From: Symbiodinium natans
Lineage: Eukaryota > Sar > Dinophyceae > Suessiales > Symbiodiniaceae
NCBI GenBank assembly: GCA_905221605.1
Contig: CAJNDS010001768.1
Coordinates: 60,001 to 124,000 of the forward strand
Direction of reading: 5' to 3'
Length of the DNA: 64,000 nt
Position numbers and translations under genes: made by a program. Within the stretch, counting starts at the first letter, position 1; every line of letters starts with the position of its first letter. Below the pieces are notes generated by a model. It was not told where the DNA came from, made no database searches, and worked only from the letters and a program-made list of their open reading frames with translations. Shown here in pieces: positions 47,701 through 54,300 of this stretch.

Positions 47701-50700
47701 ATTTCCAGAGCTCTACTGGAATCCCATCCGGTCCCGGAGCTTTACGGTGTCGCATTCTTTGTAGGGCTGCTTCGAATTCAGCCTCTGTGAAAGGGGAGCG
47801 CGGCATGTCCGCAGGGGGGTACAGTTGACGATCGGAGATAGGCGGTGCGTCCGATGGGCACCAAACTTCTTTTGAAAGGTACTTAGCTAGAACTTCCGCT
47901 TTTTGAGACTTGGAGCATATTTTGCCGTTGGGTTGAGTGACCCCTTGGGTTCGAGGCGTATAGGGCTTTCGAATAAATTTTAACGTGGCCCATTGTTTCG
48001 AGGGCGGGCCTTTACTTTCCTGGAGGAGTTGATTGCAGAGGTGCTGGCGTTTATCTTTTTTGACCTGTCGACGTACTGCCTTTCGAAGTTTGGCAGTGGT
48101 GTCGACATCCGTCTGCGGAGTGTTTTGAATTTGCTTGATGAGTGTCTTAGATTGCGAAGATAGATAAGCTTTATGGAAAAGTTCAGGGCCCTCGGGTTGC
48201 AGCTGGCGAGAGGCCTCTAGGACCTGCGCAGATAGGTCTGCAGCTTGCTGCTCAATACCTGTTGCGAGGGTGAAGTGTTGTCTCAGTATTGGCAGGAGAG
48301 GGCGCTCAGGGAAGGAGTGCCTGCCAAGATTGGCGGCCGAGGTGACCCCCTGGAAAGCTAAGCGGTCTGCTCTGTGGTTACCTTCGTCACCGGAGTGGCC
48401 CTTGACCTTTAGGATAGCGAGATCGACATGCTGTAGCGCGCGCGTCATATACGATCGGAGCTGTACTGTGAGCTCCGGGTGGGCTTGAGGTATAATGAGA
48501 TCGTGACACAAATTGTAAACATATAAGGAGTCAGTGTAGAGGTCTATGGACATATTCGTAAACTTTTTGTGGTGTCGGCAGATGTAGTCTAGCGCCTCAA
48601 TAACAGCCTGCAATTCACCCGAGTTATTGGAACCGATCGGAATAAAGGAAAGGTTCTGGCCTACCGGCCCATAGGAGTCAAACCAGACACAATTTTTTCG
48701 GAATGTGAAGGCCCAACCGGCAGGGTTGCCGGGGCCCACATGAAGTTGGTCGGGACATGAGCCATCAGTATAGAGCTGGAGCGCCCCAACATCCGGGGTG
48801 GTGCGCGGCGTTGGGGGGCTATAATCCTATATCAAGCCGAAACCAAACTAAACCCTACACCCAAAAGACCGCCGCAAACCCTAAACCCTCAACTCCAAGA
48901 ACTCTAACTGCCAAGCCCAAGGCCCACTTGACGAGGGATGTTCCTCGGCGGCCAGGGGCTTCAGGACGACATCAGAGGGTTCTTCTGCCCTGGCTTAGGG
49001 TTTAGGGTTTAGGGTTTAGGGCTTAGGGCTTAGGGCTTAGGGCTTAGGGCTTAGGGTTTAGGGTTTAGGGTTTAGGGTTTAGGGTTTAGGGTTTAGGGTT
49101 TAGGGTTTAGGGTTTATAATGAGCCTATAGGTTTTTTGGGCTGTAGGCCCTTCTCAGGGGTCCTTCTGCGGTGCAAGTAGAGGCTTAGAGGTGTGGACGG
49201 GTCAGGGTTCTCTTAGAGGGATCTTACAAGATTTAGCTCCAACTGCAAACCAAAAAGCCCGAAACCTGGGCTAGATTGCGAGGGTTTAGGGTGAAACCCT
49301 AAGGTTAAAACCCCGCGACTCAGAATTTTGGGGTACAGTCGGGCGTGGGGGTTTCCCGGCCTTGCATCCAGGTGAAAATGAACCCCCCCCTCCTACGCAT
49401 CCTAACGGAATCACCGTTTAGGGTTTAGGGGTGGGATGTTTCCCTTTGAACTAACAGTCCTTAATAGGGATTCTAGTATCCCTATTAAGGACTGCTAGTA
49501 TAAGGGGGAACATTCCAAGTTGAGGGTTTACCATGGATCACCCCCTCAACCCTAAATAAACCTTGCAGCAGCTCTCAAGCGTCAAACCCGGAGGTTCAAA
49601 ACCCTAAACTTGCCCTACAGGCCTACGTACCTAGCTTAGGGCTTACCTGGGACGCTACTATTTACCTACAGTTTTCAGGGATATACCTGCTGAATAGGGG
49701 GTACTTACTACTAAACTGTAGGGAAATAGGGCCACAGGTAGGCTTTAGCACATACCATTCACCTGGGAACCTGACCCCAGAAGTGCTGCGCGCTCCGAGC
49801 CCTAGACACCCCGCCCCCATAACCCGAAACCCAACACCCGACAAACAAAAAGCACCTACTCTAGACGGTCACCCCCAAGACCCCAAGATGCTCGAGCTAC
49901 CGATTTTTGAGGGTTTAGGGGTTTAGGGTTTAGGGTTTAGGGTTTAGGGTTTAGGGTAAGCCCTAAACCCTAAACCCTAAACCCTAAGCCCTAAGCCCTA
50001 AGCCCTAAGCCCTTTGTCCGCAGTTGTTTGCAACGTCCGGGGGGCGTGTCGTAGCGCAGGGTGAAGTTCTTGCTGGGCAGAGCGATGCCGCGGCTCGTGC
50101 AGAGTTCCTCTTTAGGATGGTTTGGGGTTTAGGGTTTAGGGTTTAGGGTTCAGGGTTCAGGTTTCAGGGTTTAGGGTTTTTGATGTGGCGAGGGGTTGAT
50201 TCAGCGGATGGGCTTATAGGGCTTACGTTCTTAAGCTTTGGCTTCCCGGGAATTTTGCCCAGGGGCCAGAGTATCTGCTCAACACGCAGCGCGAGCTCTG
50301 GATTGAGAATTTGGGAATCCTAGGGGGACTTTAGAGTATCCATGGTTCGGGTGATACAGCTCCTGTATCACGTCGGTTCCATGTTCAGCCAACCCCGGCC
50401 CCGAGGCGGGCTCAATATCACCAAATACACACTCAACCCTAAACCCTAAACCCTAAGCCCGATAAGCATGCTACCCTGCAATCATGCAAACTCACCCTGA
50501 ACGCAGGGAGGTCAACTTCGGCCATCGGATGTCTGTCCAGCATGCCTAAGATCAGCCCAAACACCCCAACCCGTGAACCCATAACCACATATAACCACAA
50601 TTCCTAGACCCTAAACCCTAGAACCACTACAACCCCAAAACCCCAAAGCCTGAATCAAAACCCACCCCAAACCCAGCCAAGCACAAACTTAAGCCTCAAC

Positions 50701-51221
50701 CACAAACCGTTCAGAACCCCTAAGCCCTATAAACCCTAAACCCTGAAACCCAAACCCTAAACAAAGCCCAAACCCTAAGCCCCAAACCCTAAACCCGCAA
50801 ACCCTAAACCCCAAGCCCTGTATCCCAAGACATTCACCCTAAACCCCAGACCCTAAACCCCAAATCCCAAACCCCAAACCCTAAACACTGAACCCCAAAC
50901 CCCACACCCAAAACCCCAAACCCCAAACCCTAAGCCCCAAACCCTAAACCCTAAACCCTAAATCCCAAACCCTAAACCACAAACCCCAAGCCCCAGATCC
51001 GAAACCCTAAACCCTAAACCCTAAACCCTAAACCCTAAACCCTAAACCCTAAACCCTAAACCCTAAACCCTAAACCTAAACCCCAAACCCTAAACCAGGG
51101 GTGCCTGGAAGCGCTTGCAGGTCGCCATGAGCAGGCGAGTGCCGCCATAATAGCCCTGAACCCCAGCACGCACGAAGTCAACCCAAGAGCCCCCTCATCT
51201 AAATCCTATGGGGGTTAGGGT

Positions 51222-51316
<95 letters not shown>

Positions 51317-54300
51317 GTTTAGGATTTGGTCCACAACCGCTCAGTTTTAACTTCCTTAGGCCACCCCAAACCCTATTCAAGCCCCTGTTGAATGGCTACC
51401 TTGGGTAGTACCCCTAAACCCTAAACCCTGAGCTCCTAAACTCGAAACAGCCAAAGAAAGCGCCTGCCTCGCGAAAGCCGAAGTAGGGTGTAGGGTTTAG
51501 GGTTTAGGGGCCTGAACCGTGATGCCAACTCCCAAGCAGCTTGACAAACTACACAACTCACGAAGGCGCTGTCCCTGCATCCCCCAACATCCAGCGGCCC
51601 ACGAGAGTTTAGGGTTTAGGTTTAGGTTTAGGGTTTAGGTTTAGGGTTTAGGGTTTAGGGTTTAGGGTTTAGGGTTTAGGGTTTAGGGTTTAGGGTTTAG
51701 GGTTTAGGGTTTAGGGTTTAGGGTTTAGGGTTTGACGCAGCTCACACTGCTCATCCTCCAGTTGCTCACGAAAAGCCTTGGCCTTCAAGCGAAGGCACCT
51801 CGTCCCGCCAAGCTCCACTGGGGGCCGTGAGCAGAGTCACACAACTAACGCGTTGTAGAGAAGTTTCCGGACCTGCACCTCCAGCAACTTTAGCTATGAT
51901 TGGACCCGAAAGTGCAGCAAGGTACTGCCGTCTGTCGCGGAATGTAGTTCGCTGAACTTTCTGCACTAGAATGGCCCTTCATACCACCTGAAAAATCTAA
52001 GGGAAGCATCTCCCAGGGGCCTGCAGTGAGCATCAACCCTAAACCCCAAACCCTAAACCCTAAACCCTAAACACAGGGCTTAATTAGGGCCTAGGGATGC
52101 TGCATTTGTGAAGCTTGTCTTGCCTCAGTGGCGATTCTGGGGTTCTGCATTGCTGGGCCTGTCTTTGTTTGACAAATGTTTTCAGGGTTAAACCTAGGGT
52201 TTAGGGTTTAGGGTTTGGGGTTTGGTGTTTGGGGTTTGGGGTGTGGGGTTTGGGGTTTGGGGTTTAGGGTTTAGGGTTTATGTTTCAGGGCTAGTATTTC
52301 AGGGCTTGGGCGCTCTCATGTCGACAAAGGCAGCCCTTCGCCAGCCTCGCGGCGGCCGATAAAGTGGAGGTCCTAATGGAATTGGCAAGCGGGTCGATGC
52401 TTCGGGGCGTTTAGGGTTTAGGGTTTAGGGTTTAGGGTCTAGGGTTTAGGGTTTGGGACATAGGGTCCTAAACCCTACTTGGAAGCCCTTTTGACTTTGT
52501 GTGTAGGGTTAGTAAGGTGGGATATGGAGATTATCGTAGGGTTTCTGGGGGACACGAAGTAGACTTACTAAGTCAGTCAAAAGAGCTTCTAGGAAAGCCC
52601 TAAATCTTTCTAACCCCTTCAAGGCCCTATTGTTTGCCACGGCCACACTTCTGCGGAAGTAGCGACGAGACTTGCGAATCAAGCTTTCAGGCGATCGTGA
52701 TCAAACCCTAGGCCCGAAACCCTAAACCCCCTGAACCCGGTGGGGTTTAGGGTTTAGGGTTGAGGGATTAAACCCGAAACCCTAAACCCTAAACCCTAAA
52801 CCCTAAGCCCTAAGCCCTAAACCCTAAACCCTACACCCCCAAAAGGTGAAGGCTTGCGGTGCCAGCTCAGAACGCCCGCTGTATGTTCCAGTGAGACTTG
52901 AACCAACAATCCGAATGCGAAAGCCCTAAGCCAGGGTTGAGGGCTTCAGAGTTTAGGGATTTAGGGGTTCGGGTTTAGGGATTCAGGGATTTAGGGATTT
53001 AGGGATTTAGGGATTTAGGGATTTAAGGATTTAGGGATTTAGGGATTTAGGGATTTGGGGATTTAGGGACTTAGGGAGTTAAGGGCTTAGGTTTAGGTAT
53101 GTTAGGGTTCAGGAATCTAGAGTTGAGGGTGTACAAGGGTGTGTGAGCGTTCAGTCCGAAGATCTGCAGGTAGTGCTGGAGCATCGCCCCGACTGCTGAA
53201 GCCGCAGCAACAAGGCTTCGGCGTAAGCTCCACCAGCAGCGGTTTTTTTGAGCTGGAGTAACCACACTGTGAGCAAACGCTTCTGTCCAAAATGACATTT
53301 AGGGTTTAGGGTTTAGGGTTTATGGTTTAGGGTTTCATGATGAAGTTGCCCACACGAGCAGGCTCGTTTCCGCCGACGTGGTAGGCACTGTGCCGGGTCC
53401 GGGTGGAATCCTCGCGCCTGCGCCTTCAGCCTTGCCCAGTCGGAGCCCAAGAACAGAAATCCTACACGGCCACTTCTCCTTAATCATCCCCTACCCTTAA
53501 ACCCTTACACCCTTAAACCTTAAACCCTTAAACCCTTAAACCCTTACACCCTTAAACCCTTAAACCATGACACCCATAAACCCTTAAACCCGTACACCCC
53601 TAAAGCCTAAACCCTGCTAAGGCAGCTGCATCCATCTCATCAATGCCGAGAGCTGGGCTCGCAGTTTCTCCACCCTAAACCCTAACTTTCAAAAAGGAAC
53701 GCTCCAGAACTTTTTTAGGGTGTCCTATATATACCCTTTAAGGGAGGATACAGGTATATATATATATATATATCCTTTAAGATTATATAGGTAGATAGAC
53801 CCTTTAAGGGATTATGTGGGGTACCTCATTCCCCCCTACAGCTGCACTCAGCACCTTCTTCTCTGCGGTTACAGGCGAACCCTGCTTGTCAAGTACGTGA
53901 GCCGGTCTGTAAGAATGCTTGGAAGACCTTTTTGACTTAGGAAGTCGGGGTTAAGGGTTTAGGGTTTAGGGTTTAGGGTTTAGGTAACTTGCGTTACTCC
54001 GACGCCTACTCAAATCCACAAAGCCCTAAAGCCCTACAAGCCCTGCAGACCCTAAAACCCCAACCCCAAACCCTAAACCCCCAAAGAACAATGTGTATAT
54101 ATATATATATACATATGTATATGTATAATCAAAAACATAAGCCCTAGACCCTAAACCCTAAACCTGAAGTTTAAGCCCCATACAGCCGGGGCTCCGCTAG
54201 GCCGCTGAAGCTCGAGGGGTCGAAGAGCGGATGTGGAAGCAGCCTCAAGTTGATTTAGGGCTTAGGGGGTTAGGGTTTGGGGTTTAGGGTTTAGGGTTTG

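Larger units (their letters stand above)
46020..48830 (-). mobile_element. Non-LTR (LINE-like) retrotransposon, 5'-truncated, RNase H before RT
   Basis: One element on the minus strand in the 35-kb GlcAK intron, about 100 bp from exon 6. Order N to C: RNase H, reverse transcriptase, LINE-type C-terminal region after a frameshift. No apurinic-type endonuclease domain, poly-A tail or clear target-site duplication found. G+C and repeat content differ sharply from the telomere-like flanks, as expected of an insertion. Confidence 0.85.
51156..54197 (-). other. GlcAK intron region 3-4 with unidentified islands
   Basis: Should contain one more GlcAK microexon (about ten codons). Variant arrays at 51,213-51,316, 51,608-51,735, 52,970-53,080 and CCCTTAAA at 53,493-53,600. 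Open minus islands: 51,970-51,735 ([20 protein letters not shown]; also [16 protein letters not shown], coiled-coil-like, near 51,785-51,735), 52,400-52,320 ([20 protein letters not shown]), 53,298-53,150 ([20 protein letters not shown]) and 53,440-53,330 ([19 protein letters not shown]). Confidence 0.5.
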
